Below are positions 21,708-30,942 of a stretch of 34,408 nt of DNA, piece after piece. Position 1 is the stretch's first letter. Every line of letters begins with the position of its first letter. The notes below the pieces were generated by a model. It saw only the letters and a program-made list of their open reading frames with translations. It was not told the origin of the DNA and searched no databases. The stretch is from JBBRNH01 sp038230415 (GTDB lineage Bacteria > Bacteroidota > Bacteroidia > Cytophagales > Spirosomataceae): assembly GCA_038230415.1 (NCBI GenBank), contig JBBRNH010000063.1, positions 1 through 34,408 of the forward strand, given 5' to 3'. Both the position numbers and the translations under genes were made by a program.

Positions 21708-23387
21708 TCAATGACCCACCGACCGGGCAAACGTGGCCGGGGGTTCGCCAAATGCCTCGCGGAAGGCTTTGGTAAAATACGGAATGTTGAGTATGCCAAC
21801 GGCTTCGGCGACTTCGTGCGCCGGTTGCCCCCGCCTGAGCAACCGCCGGGCCTGCTGAAGCCGTTGTTGCTTGATGAGTTCAACGGGCGAGAAGGCGGTG
21901 AGCGTTGTCAGTTTGCGATGTAGCTGTGAGCGGCTCAGGCCCATGAGTTCGGCAAGCCCTTCAACGCTAAATTGCGGGTCGCTCAGGTGCCGTTCGATGT
22001 GCATAACGGCCTGAATGAGAAACGGATTATCGGTAGCGGGGCGGGCGGGCGCATCGGCAGCCATAAACTGTTGACGCACGAAGGCGCGGTATTGCCGTTG
22101 CCGGTCGAGCAGGTTTTGTACCCGCAGCAGCAGTTCAGCCACATTAAAGGGTTTGGCGATATAGTCGTCGGCACCGGCCTGCAAACCCGCCACGCGCCCT
22201 TTTTGGCTGGTATTGGCCGTGAGTAGCAATACGCCGATGTGATTGGTGCGGGTGTCGTCGCGGATGCGCTGGCAGAGTTCGAGACCCGACGAAACAGGCA
22301 TCATCACGTCGGAGATCACAATGTCGGGCAGTTCACTGAGCACCTGTTGCCAGCCGGTTAGGCCGTTGGCAGCCGTCAGAACGCGGTAGTCGGCGGGCAT
22401 GGCACCAGCTAAATAAGCCGACAAGTCAACGTTGTCTTCAACAATCAACACGACGGGTGCGGGCGAAACCGCGCCATCTGACTCATCGGTGTCTTTGGTT
22501 GCCGGGGTGGTCTCAATTGGCAGGTCATCTACGAAAGCTGGGTTGTTAGGGCTGGCCGAGTGATGGGTAGGGGTGGCTGCCTGGCCGTTGTTGGCGGCCC
22601 GGAGCGGCCATTCTGCCGTAAAGGTGCTGCCTTTGCCCGTTTCACTGCTGACCTGAATCGTGCCACCCAGAGTCTCGATAAATCCTTTCACCAATGACAG
22701 GCCAATGCCGGTGCCGAAGGTGTTGAGACCAGAAGTGGTGTCCCGAAAAAAACGGTCGAAAATATGCGGAATCTTGGCCGGTACGATGCCGATTCCGGTG
22801 TCGCTTACCGACAGCCGGGCCACCAACTGCGTTGGTATTTCGGGGGCATACAGATCAAAGGCAATGGTAACGGTGCCGCCCGACGGGGTGTATTTGAGGG
22901 CGTTGGCGATGAGGTTATGAGTAATGGTTTCTACTTTTTCGGCATCAAACCAGCAAAAGTGGTGCGGAGTATCGGCCAAAAACCGGATCGTCAGTGATTT
23001 TCGGTCGGCCTCGGTGCCGAATGAATCAATCAGGGTTTCGATAAAAGCGGGCAGATCGCCGGGTTGTTCCTGCACCGCCATAGACCCCGATTCGAGCCGG
23101 GCCAGATCGAGCAGGTAGTTGATAAGCCGAAGTAGATAATGCGCGTTTCGTCTGACAGTCTGCAAGTTGGCCTGCCGTTGGGGGTTGGTTTCGGTACGCA
23201 GCAATTCTTCTGCCGGGGCCAGAATCAGCGTCAGGGGGGTTCTGAATTCGTGCGTAATGTTGGTAACAAACTCTGATTGCAGGGTATTGAGTTGTTGCTG
23301 ACTATGCCCGGACTGGCGATGAACCGACACCTGGCGTATCTGTTGCCGTAACTGCCGGAGCCGTTGATAAGCAGCGCGTAAAGACAT
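21708..23387 (-). CDS. Hybrid two-component regulator: kinase-receiver-AraC, soluble (HTCS-like)
   Basis: This 559-aa protein joins a whole signalling pathway. After an N-terminal coiled-coil-like stretch (1-36) comes HisKA with His46 in ITHEFRTPLTLI, then HATPase_c with NLIANALKYTPSGG, DTGIGI and GTGIGLSLVKGF (about 155-262). A low-complexity linker (265-308) leads to a receiver domain with Asp360 in VISDVMMP and Lys412 in AKPFN, and an AraC-type helix-turn-helix at about 455-556. Typical HTCS proteins also have a large periplasmic sensor and membrane helices; both are missing here, so it should be cytoplasmic. The upstream gap has no remnant of a sensor. Likely target: the repeats at 21666-21707. 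Confidence 0.92.
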   Translation of the reverse strand: MSLRAAYQRLRQLRQQIRQVSVHRQSGHSQQQLNTLQSEFVTNITHEFRTPLTLILAPAEELLRTETNPQRQANLQTVRRNAHYLLRLINYLLDLARLESGSMAVQEQPGDLPAFIETLIDSFGTEADRKSLTIRFLADTPHHFCWFDAEKVETITHNLIANALKYTPSGGTVTIAFDLYAPEIPTQLVARLSVSDTGIGIVPAKIPHIFDRFFRDTTSGLNTFGTGIGLSLVKGFIETLGGTIQVSSETGKGSTFTAEWPLRAANNGQAATPTHHSASPNNPAFVDDLPIETTPATKDTDESDGAVSPAPVVLIVEDNVDLSAYLAGAMPADYRVLTAANGLTGWQQVLSELPDIVISDVMMPVSSGLELCQRIRDDTRTNHIGVLLLTANTSQKGRVAGLQAGADDYIAKPFNVAELLLRVQNLLDRQRQYRAFVRQQFMAADAPARPATDNPFLIQAVMHIERHLSDPQFSVEGLAELMGLSRSQLHRKLTTLTAFSPVELIKQQRLQQARRLLRRGQPAHEVAEAVGILNIPYFTKAFREAFGEPPATFARSVGH

Positions 23388-23460
23388 AACGTATTGGCTG
23401 TAATTGCGAACGAACTTATACGTGATAATCTGTTCCGGGTCTAATTAGTTTATAAAAAAC

Positions 23461-23501
23461 ACCGAATCCGACTAACGTGCTGGTCGGTAGCGGAATTCGG
23501 T
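23461..23501 (-). terminator. Intrinsic terminator of the right-hand operon
   Basis: On the minus strand, ACCGAATTCCG and CGGATTCGGT form a stem with one bulged base, followed by GTTTTTTATAAA. It lies about 20 bp after the stop codon of the giant Ig-like protein gene and marks the end of that transcript. Confidence 0.8.
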
Positions 23502-23522
23502 ATGGGGATATATCTGTTTTTT

Positions 23523-26500
23523 CTACTCTTTAACCACGCGCAGTCGGGCCGTGCCAGTGCCACCATCGGTAACGCGCAACACATACTGACCCGCCGGATA
23601 TTGCCCCAGCGAAAGTGTCTCGGTTTGCCAGTTGCCGGTGCCGGTACGCTCAGTCTGCCACACCGCCCGCCCTTGTACCGAAACGATTTCTAACCGAATA
23701 GCCTGCCGGTCCGGGGCCACCCACATCACCGTTATCAGCCCGGATGTGGGGTTGGGATACGCCTTTAGTGCGATGGGTTCTGCCCCTAAGCCGTTGGTTG
23801 CCAGGGGTGTTTGCACAATCAGGGTGTAGGGAGCAACGGCTTGCCCGGCTCCGCAGTCGTTGGCGACGCTGACGCTGTATGTGCTGCTTCGGGTGATGAC
23901 ACCGTTGCTGGCGGTAGTGGTGCCGGGCAGGGTAAAAGATGGCGTTACCCACCAGATATACGGGTTTTGGAGTATTACTACCGTGCGGGCGGCAGTGGTG
24001 CCAACGGCGGGCAGATTAATCGTGTAGGGGCCATCGCCGGAAAGCCGGACGCGGATGGCCGTACTGTCGAAGCCGATAACTGTGCCATCGCCGGTGAGGG
24101 TGGCGGCTGCCTGTGTTCTGACCCGAACATCGAGCGGTGTGGCGGGGCTTTGGCAGCCGTTGCCGTCGGTTTGAGTGGTGTAGTACGTACTGTTGCCGGG
24201 CGCGGTGGTCGGCAGTGTGAGCGGGTTGTTCTGGGGCTGGTCGGTGCCGGTGGCTGTTTTATACCAGCGAACCGTATTGCCCGACGCGCCGGTGGCCTGA
24301 AGCGTCAACGGTTGTCCGATACAGGCGGCCTGAATCCCCGGCCCGGTGTTGCTGCTCACAACGGGTGCGCCGGGCAGGGGGCGCACCGTGTAGGCAATGC
24401 TGCTGGCCGGGCTGGTGCAGTTGCCGAGTTTCTGCACAACGGTGTAGGTCAGTGTGGTAGCCGCGCCGGTGGGCGGGGTGGGTGGGGCCGGGCTGTCGGG
24501 CGTAATGCCGGGGCCGTTCCAGGCGAAGGTGGTGCCGGTTACGCCCTGTGCCGTGAGTGCTTTGGCGGCATCGTTCAGGCAGGCAAACTGGGCTGCCGTT
24601 ACGCCCGGTGCCAATGGCGTGGCGGCAACGGTAGCCGAGACGGGCTGTTGCAGACTTTGGCAGCCGTTGGCATCGGTTTGGGTCACATAGTAGGTATAAA
24701 CACCAACAGTGGCCGGGGGCGAAGGAGCCGTAAGCTGGCCGGTAGTCGGGTTAGGCAACGCATTACCCGATGCCGTGCCGTACCACCGGAGGGTATTGCC
24801 CGGCGCACCCGTCGCACTCACCGGGCGGGCCGCGTCAACCTGGCACCGCAGCAAATCGGGGGCTGCCGGGGCTGTTGGCAGAACCGGGGCCGGGTTTATG
24901 GTCAGGTCTATTTTGGCGCGGGAGCTTTCACAGTTGTTGACGGTCTGGGTCACAAAATAGCTCTGCACACCCGGTTGGGCGGTGGTGGGGGTTGCCGGGG
25001 CCGCGCTGCTGGCCGGGCTGGTGGCGGTTTCGTACCACTTCGGAGCGGTGGTTCCGGTAGCTACTGCCGCCACAACCGATTGATTGGTTGTGACCACGTT
25101 CTGGCACAAGGCCGGTGGCGTAGTGATGACCGGCGCGGCTGGCACGGCAAACACGGTTACAGTCAGAGCCGCTCGCGGGCCTTCGCACACACCCTGACCT
25201 GTGCCAATGCTTTGGGTGACATAAAACGTTTGCGGCCCGGTGGTGGCCGTGCTGGGAACAAACGGGGTGGGCTGGCTTGTGCCGCCGGTTTGGGTGGCAT
25301 ACCATGATAAATTAGTGCCGGTGACGCTGGCCGAGAGCGATGTAGCCAATGTTTGGTTCTGACACAAACCAACGGGTGCCACAACGGGTGCGTCGGGGGC
25401 ATTGCGGACATTTACGTTTACGTCAACTTTCTGGCTTTCGCAGCCGTTGGCCGTTTGAGTTTGCGACACCCGGTAGAGAATGGTGGCTGTGCTGCCGACG
25501 GGCGGAGTTGGGGCCGCGCCATTGTTGGGCAGCAGGCCGTTGTTGCTGTCGTACCAGCGCAGCCCCTCGCCGGTGGCAGCCGTGGTGATTGGCCCAACGG
25601 CTACGCCCCGGCAGAGCAGCACGGGCTGGGTAACGGCGGGGTTGGCCGATGCCGGTTTGATTACCTGCGTTACGGCATCGCGGTCGCTGCTTTCGCAACC
25701 ATTCACGATCTGGCCCACAAAAAAGGTCTGCGAACCCGCGTTCTGCGCGTCGGGCCGGGGAGCCTGGTCACTCTGCCCGGCACTGCCCGTTGCCTGACTA
25801 TACCACCGCAAGGCACCGCCCGCAGCCGGTGTAGCAGCAAGGGCGGGTAGGTTGGCCGTGTACTGGCAGACGGGCGCGGGCGTGATGGCCGTTGGTTTGG
25901 CGGGCCGGGCTTTCACGGTTAGGGTTACGTTTACGCGGTCGGAGCGGCAACCGTTATCATCCTGCGAGACCTGGTACGTTTGCACACCCGTGTTTGTTGT
26001 TTGCAGCGTTGGCGCACCGTTTTGGGGTGTTCCGTTGGCATCGAACCACAGTAAGTTCTTGCCGCTTGCCGATAGCGTTACGGGTGCTTCGAACTGGCAG
26101 GCCTCGCTGTTGGCAGGCTGCGGATTGCCCGATTTTCCTTTGAACGTTACGTTAATGCGCGACCACGTACTTTGGCAACCGTTCACGTCCTGGCCCACCT
26201 GAAACACCTGATTGCCACTGGCTGCCGGTGTGGGGCCGGTAGCTCCGGTGGTCAGTTGCTTGCCATCCGGGTCATACCATTTGAACGAACTGGCCGAGGC
26301 TCCGTTGCTGGCCGAAGCGCCGAGCGGGGTGGGTTGTTGCCCGGCACAGTAGGGAACATCCTGCACGCCCGGCCCGCCCGCCCGGTTGATGTTAAAAGCC
26401 GCGCTGGGGTCGCTGGTCAGGGCCGGGTTCGAGACAATGACCCGGACTTTATATTTATCGCTCAACAAATTACCATCCTGGAGCGTAGCCGTGAGCGGGC

Positions 26501-28211
26501 TGCCGGTTCCCGATGTGGGAATATCCCGGAAATTATTGCCGTCTTTATCGGTCATCTGCACTTTGTAGGTATTGCCCGCTGATGCCGCCCCGCCGGTGAG
26601 TGTGAAGGCCACCTGAATCTGACTGCCGGGGCAATAAAACCCGCCGGGGAGGGATGACGGGGTGATGGTTGGTGCGCTGATGCGGACTGGGATAGTGACT
26701 TTCACCGTTGTTGCACCACTCACTGAGCCACCGCCATTGTTGCCGCAGCCGCCGTTATCTCTAAAATTAGTAATCTTGGCCGGGTCAAATACATAGTCTG
26801 CCGTTGGGTTGATGTAGATGTATGTATCCTGCTGAACATTGGCGGCTGTGAAGGTTAGATTTTGTAGGCCGTTTTTAAGGTCGTTATACGTAAACTGGTA
26901 GGAGGGCGTACCCGTAAATGTGATTTTTATAGGCGCGGCATCGCCCTGAACGATTGTCGGGGCGGTATTGATAATGGTGAGCGTTGGCGTGGTTTTTACA
27001 GTAAACGCATTGCTGACACTTCCCGTAACTGCCGGATAGTTGCTGTTGACTCGTATTTTATAAGTACCAGGGGTTACTGAAGCAGGCATAAGCAGGGTAA
27101 ATGGCGATGAGCCGGTTGAACCCGAAGACAGCGTTTGAACAACCTGATCGTTGGTGTTCAATAGCTGAACTAAGTAAGACAAGGGCGATAGGCTCGTCAC
27201 ATTGGTGGTGAATGGCACCGTAACATTAGTGCCTATGCAAACATCGCTGATGTTGCCTGTCGTTACGAAAAATGATTGAGTTATTGCGTTGGCAACGTTT
27301 GAATAGGCCGAATTACCCGACGTGTTTACCGCCCGAATCCGGTAGTAATACCTGACTCCACTATTCAGGTTATTATCGGTATAGCTGGTCGCATTGGCTC
27401 CGGGCGAGGCTAATAGCGACCAATTTGTGCTACCGTCCAAGCTACGCTCAAGCTGAAACCCGGTTTCATTGGTAGCATTGTCTGTCCAGGTCAGATTGAT
27501 CTGTGACGTTGATACCGCATTAGCGGCTAAGTTGGTTGGTGCTGCGGGGCCGCAAACCGTTACCGAAATATTGATTCGTGACCAAACACTTTCACAGTTG
27601 TTTACATTTTGGCTAACCTGATAATACTGAGGATCGGTACTGGTGGTGGTTGGGGTTGGTCCAACGGCACCTTTTGTGATTGCTGCCCCCCCTGGATTGT
27701 ACCAGACGAATCCACTGGCACTGGCCCCGTTTGTTGCTACTGCCGACAGTGGAGGAATGCCCGTTTGCCCCAGGCAATAATTAAGTGTTGATGTATTTGC
27801 CTGACCAAAGCCCGTTGCGCCCGGCCCCGACGGGCGGCTCACGGTGAAAGCATCACTGGTGCCTGTTAAGGCCGGATTAGAACCCACCACACGCACTTTG
27901 TATTTATCGCTCAGGAAATTACCATCCTGAAGCGTGGCCGTGAGCGGGCTGCCGGTTCCTGATGTCGGAATATCCCGAAAGTTGTTTCCGTCTTTGTCGC
28001 TCATCTGAACCTTGTACACATTGTCTTTGGCTGCCGGCGTTGAGCCTACCCGGGTAAACGAAACAGAAATAATGGCACCAGAGCAGAAGTACCCTATTTT
28101 TGGGTCTGGCGCAGGCGTAGTGACTACGATACCGTTCACTACTTGCCCCCATACTTGCCCGGCCATTAATAGCGTGGCAACAAGCGTAAAAAATAGTTTT
28201 ACTGATTTCAT
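23523..28211 (-). CDS. Giant Ig-like repeat protein with T9SS sorting domain
   Basis: This protein of about 1,562 aa has a signal peptide (MKSVKLFFTLVATLLMAGQVWG). It carries many Ig-like CHU_C-type modules, each with a CQ... motif, a W-Y core (for example LRWYxTATG) and a YYVTQTxNGCES-like end. A fibronectin type III domain lies at about residues 220-310 (PTNLAANAVSTSQINLTW...YYYRIRAVNTSG). The last about 75 residues are a T9SS type A sorting domain (LKAYPNPTSGLITV...PAGQYVLRV). A 50-residue block is duplicated within the protein. It should be exported and attached to the surface, probably as an adhesin or filament; ligand unknown. The ATG at 28211 is preferred to 28247. Confidence 0.92.
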   Translation of the reverse strand: MKSVKLFFTLVATLLMAGQVWGQVVNGIVVTTPAPDPKIGYFCSGAIISVSFTRVGSTPAAKDNVYKVQMSDKDGNNFRDIPTSGTGSPLTATLQDGNFLSDKYKVRVVGSNPALTGTSDAFTVSRPSGPGATGFGQANTSTLNYCLGQTGIPPLSAVATNGASASGFVWYNPGGAAITKGAVGPTPTTTSTDPQYYQVSQNVNNCESVWSRINISVTVCGPAAPTNLAANAVSTSQINLTWTDNATNETGFQLERSLDGSTNWSLLASPGANATSYTDNNLNSGVRYYYRIRAVNTSGNSAYSNVANAITQSFFVTTGNISDVCIGTNVTVPFTTNVTSLSPLSYLVQLLNTNDQVVQTLSSGSTGSSPFTLLMPASVTPGTYKIRVNSNYPAVTGSVSNAFTVKTTPTLTIINTAPTIVQGDAAPIKITFTGTPSYQFTYNDLKNGLQNLTFTAANVQQDTYIYINPTADYVFDPAKITNFRDNGGCGNNGGGSVSGATTVKVTIPVRISAPTITPSSLPGGFYCPGSQIQVAFTLTGGAASAGNTYKVQMTDKDGNNFRDIPTSGTGSPLTATLQDGNLLSDKYKVRVIVSNPALTSDPSAAFNINRAGGPGVQDVPYCAGQQPTPLGASASNGASASSFKWYDPDGKQLTTGATGPTPAASGNQVFQVGQDVNGCQSTWSRINVTFKGKSGNPQPANSEACQFEAPVTLSASGKNLLWFDANGTPQNGAPTLQTTNTGVQTYQVSQDDNGCRSDRVNVTLTVKARPAKPTAITPAPVCQYTANLPALAATPAAGGALRWYSQATGSAGQSDQAPRPDAQNAGSQTFFVGQIVNGCESSDRDAVTQVIKPASANPAVTQPVLLCRGVAVGPITTAATGEGLRWYDSNNGLLPNNGAAPTPPVGSTATILYRVSQTQTANGCESQKVDVNVNVRNAPDAPVVAPVGLCQNQTLATSLSASVTGTNLSWYATQTGGTSQPTPFVPSTATTGPQTFYVTQSIGTGQGVCEGPRAALTVTVFAVPAAPVITTPPALCQNVVTTNQSVVAAVATGTTAPKWYETATSPASSAAPATPTTAQPGVQSYFVTQTVNNCESSRAKIDLTINPAPVLPTAPAAPDLLRCQVDAARPVSATGAPGNTLRWYGTASGNALPNPTTGQLTAPSPPATVGVYTYYVTQTDANGCQSLQQPVSATVAATPLAPGVTAAQFACLNDAAKALTAQGVTGTTFAWNGPGITPDSPAPPTPPTGAATTLTYTVVQKLGNCTSPASSIAYTVRPLPGAPVVSSNTGPGIQAACIGQPLTLQATGASGNTVRWYKTATGTDQPQNNPLTLPTTAPGNSTYYTTQTDGNGCQSPATPLDVRVRTQAAATLTGDGTVIGFDSTAIRVRLSGDGPYTINLPAVGTTAARTVVILQNPYIWWVTPSFTLPGTTTASNGVITRSSTYSVSVANDCGAGQAVAPYTLIVQTPLATNGLGAEPIALKAYPNPTSGLITVMWVAPDRQAIRLEIVSVQGRAVWQTERTGTGNWQTETLSLGQYPAGQYVLRVTDGGTGTARLRVVKE
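26419..26568 (-). repeat. Internal duplication, copy 2
   Basis: Encodes a 50-residue block starting YKVQMTDKDGNNFRDIP that matches copy 1 at 27867-28016 in 46 of 50 residues. Nucleotide identity is also high, so the duplication or gene conversion is fairly recent. Confidence 0.8.
27867..28016 (-). repeat. Internal duplication, copy 1
   Basis: Encodes the 50-residue block starting YKVQMSDKDGNNFRDIP near the N-terminus of the giant protein; partner of 26419-26568. The surrounding Ig-like modules are much more diverged from each other. Confidence 0.8.
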
Positions 28212-28265
28212 GGCTGGAATTGGATTTAGGGTCATTATCTTGTTCAAACAGAATGAGTTCGTTCG

Positions 28266-29960
28266 CTATTTCCACACTTGTTTCTTCACTTTTTTGGCTT
28301 TACCGAAACGCAGCACCCCGTTGGCAGCGAGTCCCGCGCCGACCAATCCCGCGCCGTAGGCCGCAAAGATGCCGGGGCTGGCGTAGCTGTTGAAGCTCAC
28401 CGGGTCGAGCCGCTGCCCTGCCGGTTGCCGCGCCACCTCGCGCCAGATGTCATACTCACTATTTACTTTCTCGACCCGCGCTTTGTAGGTGCCGTAATCA
28501 CTTTGCAGAGACGAGTAGGTGAGGTAGCCGCCCACCAGACCGGCCACACCAGCCACGAGTTGCAGCCATCCCTGGGTCTGGTAGCGTTTCACCATCCGGG
28601 CCTGCTCGGCTTTCAGCGTATTGCCCAGCGCGGGCGCAACGGCAGGCGGCTGCTTGGCAACCGGCCCCGCTGTGGTAATGCGGGCCGTTGGCGGCAGGGT
28701 TAGCTTAATGGTTGGGGCAGCGGGCGCACTGGTGGTGGCCGGTTTGGTCGTGTTTCCGGCTATCGGTGCCGGAAACGTGGGCGCATTCATGGTTAGGGCG
28801 GTAGGCGACGAAGCCGGTTTTTCGGTGGGTTTGGCCGTTGCCAGGGTTGTGGTTGCTGGTGGCGTTGACCTCCCCAAATCGGCAGCCGATTTAGTGGTTT
28901 CCGTAGGGGCGTTATACGCAACGGTCGGTGCAGGCGGTTCTTTGGCAATCAGTTTCCGCAGTAAACTCACCTCGGCACTGCCAGCGGGCCGGTAGCGGAT
29001 GGTGTCTTTGTGCTGCACCACCATCCGGCTGCTGTCGGGCGCGTAGTAGGTGAACTTGCCTTTTTCGCCCCCGCGCCTGAAAAAACCGGCGGGCAACTGC
29101 GCCGATTCTGACCGCACCACCTGCATAGCTTTCAAGTCCCACTTAAACCAGACCGGCGCATTGTCGGTCGGCTGATAAAATTCCTGCTCGGCCCCACCAA
29201 CCACCAGTTCTCCGGGTGCTGCTTTGGCGTTCGCAGATGCTGTTTTGGTGGCCGGTTGGTTGCGGGTTGGTGCCGGTTCGGGCTTGGCGGGGGGCGTTGC
29301 CGTTACCGGAGCCGTTGCCGCCGGGTTTGCCGCAGCCACCGCCGAAACGGGTTTGGTCAAGGTCTCGCCCTGCCGGAAAAACAAAACCTGCGTAATCAGC
29401 ACCTGCCACTTCCCGTCAACCTTGTCGGCCCGCAGCGTTGCCACCCGCGATGTGGACTGGTAATACGACTTGGCGGCTTTGTACATCCCGCCGAATTTCG
29501 ACGTGAAAAACACCCGCACCTCATAGTGATCGCCTTTGCGCTCTGCTGCCGATGCCAGCAGGTTCGAGAACCGGATTGTTTCGGAGGCCGTCTTGGCGTA
29601 GCGCAGGTCGAGTTCTTTCAGGTAGCTGCCCACGCGCCAGTTCTTTACCGATGCCGCATCGTTGGCATTCTGGTGCTTGGGGTCAACATCATCCTCGATC
29701 AGTACATCGTCAGAATAAAAAACCTGATTGGCGTTCGGCAGGTAGCTGTTTTTGATGATTGATTCGCGCTCAAATTCACCCACATCTTCAAACGTCAGCG
29801 TGTTGTAAAGCCCCTGCAAATCACTCTCTATTCGCTTCTTTGCCAGAAACCGAACCTCATTTTTCTCCTTCGCATCGGGGTCAGGCGCAGGGGTCTGGGC
29901 CGATGCGCTAACGGCCAGCAGCATCGGCATCAACACAAAAAGAATGTAGTTATTTTTCAT
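28266..29960 (-). CDS. Exported protein with paralogous N-terminal domain and C-terminal membrane segments
   Basis: This 564-aa protein has a signal peptide (MKNNYILFVLMPMLLAVSASAQ). The N-terminal domain (about residues 30-205) is clearly homologous to the 282-aa protein encoded at 30943-31791: both share LxxLYxxLTF, VLxEDDxDP, SxRF and FxSxFGGxYK...ATLxADKxxGKW. A long Ala/Pro/Thr-rich middle follows, then two hydrophobic segments near the C-terminus (LQLVAGVAGLVGGYLTYSSL and AAYGAGLVGAGLAANGVL). An ATG at 29966 overlaps the upstream stop by one base and is also possible. I do not recognise the family. It precedes the giant Ig-like gene by 54 bp and is probably co-transcribed with it. Confidence 0.8.
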   Translation of the reverse strand: MKNNYILFVLMPMLLAVSASAQTPAPDPDAKEKNEVRFLAKKRIESDLQGLYNTLTFEDVGEFERESIIKNSYLPNANQVFYSDDVLIEDDVDPKHQNANDAASVKNWRVGSYLKELDLRYAKTASETIRFSNLLASAAERKGDHYEVRVFFTSKFGGMYKAAKSYYQSTSRVATLRADKVDGKWQVLITQVLFFRQGETLTKPVSAVAAANPAATAPVTATPPAKPEPAPTRNQPATKTASANAKAAPGELVVGGAEQEFYQPTDNAPVWFKWDLKAMQVVRSESAQLPAGFFRRGGEKGKFTYYAPDSSRMVVQHKDTIRYRPAGSAEVSLLRKLIAKEPPAPTVAYNAPTETTKSAADLGRSTPPATTTLATAKPTEKPASSPTALTMNAPTFPAPIAGNTTKPATTSAPAAPTIKLTLPPTARITTAGPVAKQPPAVAPALGNTLKAEQARMVKRYQTQGWLQLVAGVAGLVGGYLTYSSLQSDYGTYKARVEKVNSEYDIWREVARQPAGQRLDPVSFNSYASPGIFAAYGAGLVGAGLAANGVLRFGKAKKVKKQVWK

Positions 29961-29965
29961 AGTCA

Positions 29966-30928
29966 TCAGGGGCAGTTCGTGTAGTAGTATTTGGTGCGGA
30001 ACCCGTCGCTGCGCGAGAAACCACGCGGAAAACTCTGGCTGTTGTAGGCGTACTGATACGTGGTGATAACGGGTGTACCGGCCACGCCGTTGGTGAAAAG
30101 CTGGTACGTTACGCTGCTAAGGTTGCCCGCCAACCGGCTGTTGGCAAGCTGATCGAGCCGAACGCCCGACGTTGCCAGGGCAGTCAGTGCGCCAACGGGA
30201 TTAATACCGCCGAGGTCTATATCGGGGTTGGGCCAGCCGCGTTGCCGCAAACTGGCGTTGGGGGCGTAGGTACGGCTGTCGTATGTATAGGTAAACTGGT
30301 ATCTTGCCGGGCCGCGTGTGCTGTCTAACCCGGTCATCCGGCCTTGAGCATCAAACTGATAGGTGCAACTGGCTCCGTCGGTGTAGGTCAGGCTGGTGAT
30401 TTTGCCGCCCGATACCGTTGCCGAGCCGTTGCTGAACGTTACGCCCGTGAGGGTGCCGCCAGAGAAGGTGTAGCGGGCGGTGGTAACACCCGCGCTGTTT
30501 TTGACGGTGTACTCCGATACCCTGTCGCCCGAATAGGTATAGTCCATTGTCTGGTTGCCGCCCGCTGCCGTTCGCTGCACCTTCGTCAGGCGTTTGGCAT
30601 CGTCATATTGGTAGGTTTCGGCAATGCCCGGCCCGCCCGTTTGCTGGTAGGCGGTCAGAAATTTATCCTCCGAATACGTGTAGCGGGCCTCCCAGGTGCC
30701 GGTGGTGGTGGCTCCCTGTTTGCGCCGGAACGACTCCGTTACTACGCTGCCAAAGGCATTGTATAAACTCGTCTGCACCGACGTATTGCCCTCGGCAGCA
30801 GGGCTTTCGTCCACCGTTTCGATCATGCCCAACTGGCACGTTGCCGGAATAATGGAGCCGGGAACGGCGGGGTTCTGGTGGCAACCGGCAAGAGCGGTAA
30901 GCAGTATATACAGGCAAATCTGTTTCAT
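29966..30928 (-). CDS. Lipoprotein with YD-repeat-like beta strands
   Basis: This 320-aa protein has a lipoprotein signal with the lipobox LTALAGC (Cys16), so it should be lipid-anchored in the envelope. The body consists of repeated short strands such as YTYSEDKFLTAYQQTGG, YQYDDAKRLTKVQR and MDYTYSGDRVSEYTV, which resemble RHS/YD repeats. This could be a small beta-solenoid or a DUF4595-like fold. It ends GFRTKYYYTNCP. It lies 14 bp after the 282-aa gene and its stop overlaps the next start by one base at the first possible ATG. Function is unknown; the context suggests an envelope role. Confidence 0.8.
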   Translation of the reverse strand: MKQICLYILLTALAGCHQNPAVPGSIIPATCQLGMIETVDESPAAEGNTSVQTSLYNAFGSVVTESFRRKQGATTTGTWEARYTYSEDKFLTAYQQTGGPGIAETYQYDDAKRLTKVQRTAAGGNQTMDYTYSGDRVSEYTVKNSAGVTTARYTFSGGTLTGVTFSNGSATVSGGKITSLTYTDGASCTYQFDAQGRMTGLDSTRGPARYQFTYTYDSRTYAPNASLRQRGWPNPDIDLGGINPVGALTALATSGVRLDQLANSRLAGNLSSVTYQLFTNGVAGTPVITTYQYAYNSQSFPRGFSRSDGFRTKYYYTNCP

Positions 30929-30942
30929 ATCTGGTAGTGGGT

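Noticed and set aside
23811..25307. Plus-strand open frame of 498 codons, glycine and arginine rich
   Set aside because: Antisense to the giant Ig-like protein; its composition is explained by the complementary strand of Thr/Ala/Pro-rich repeats.
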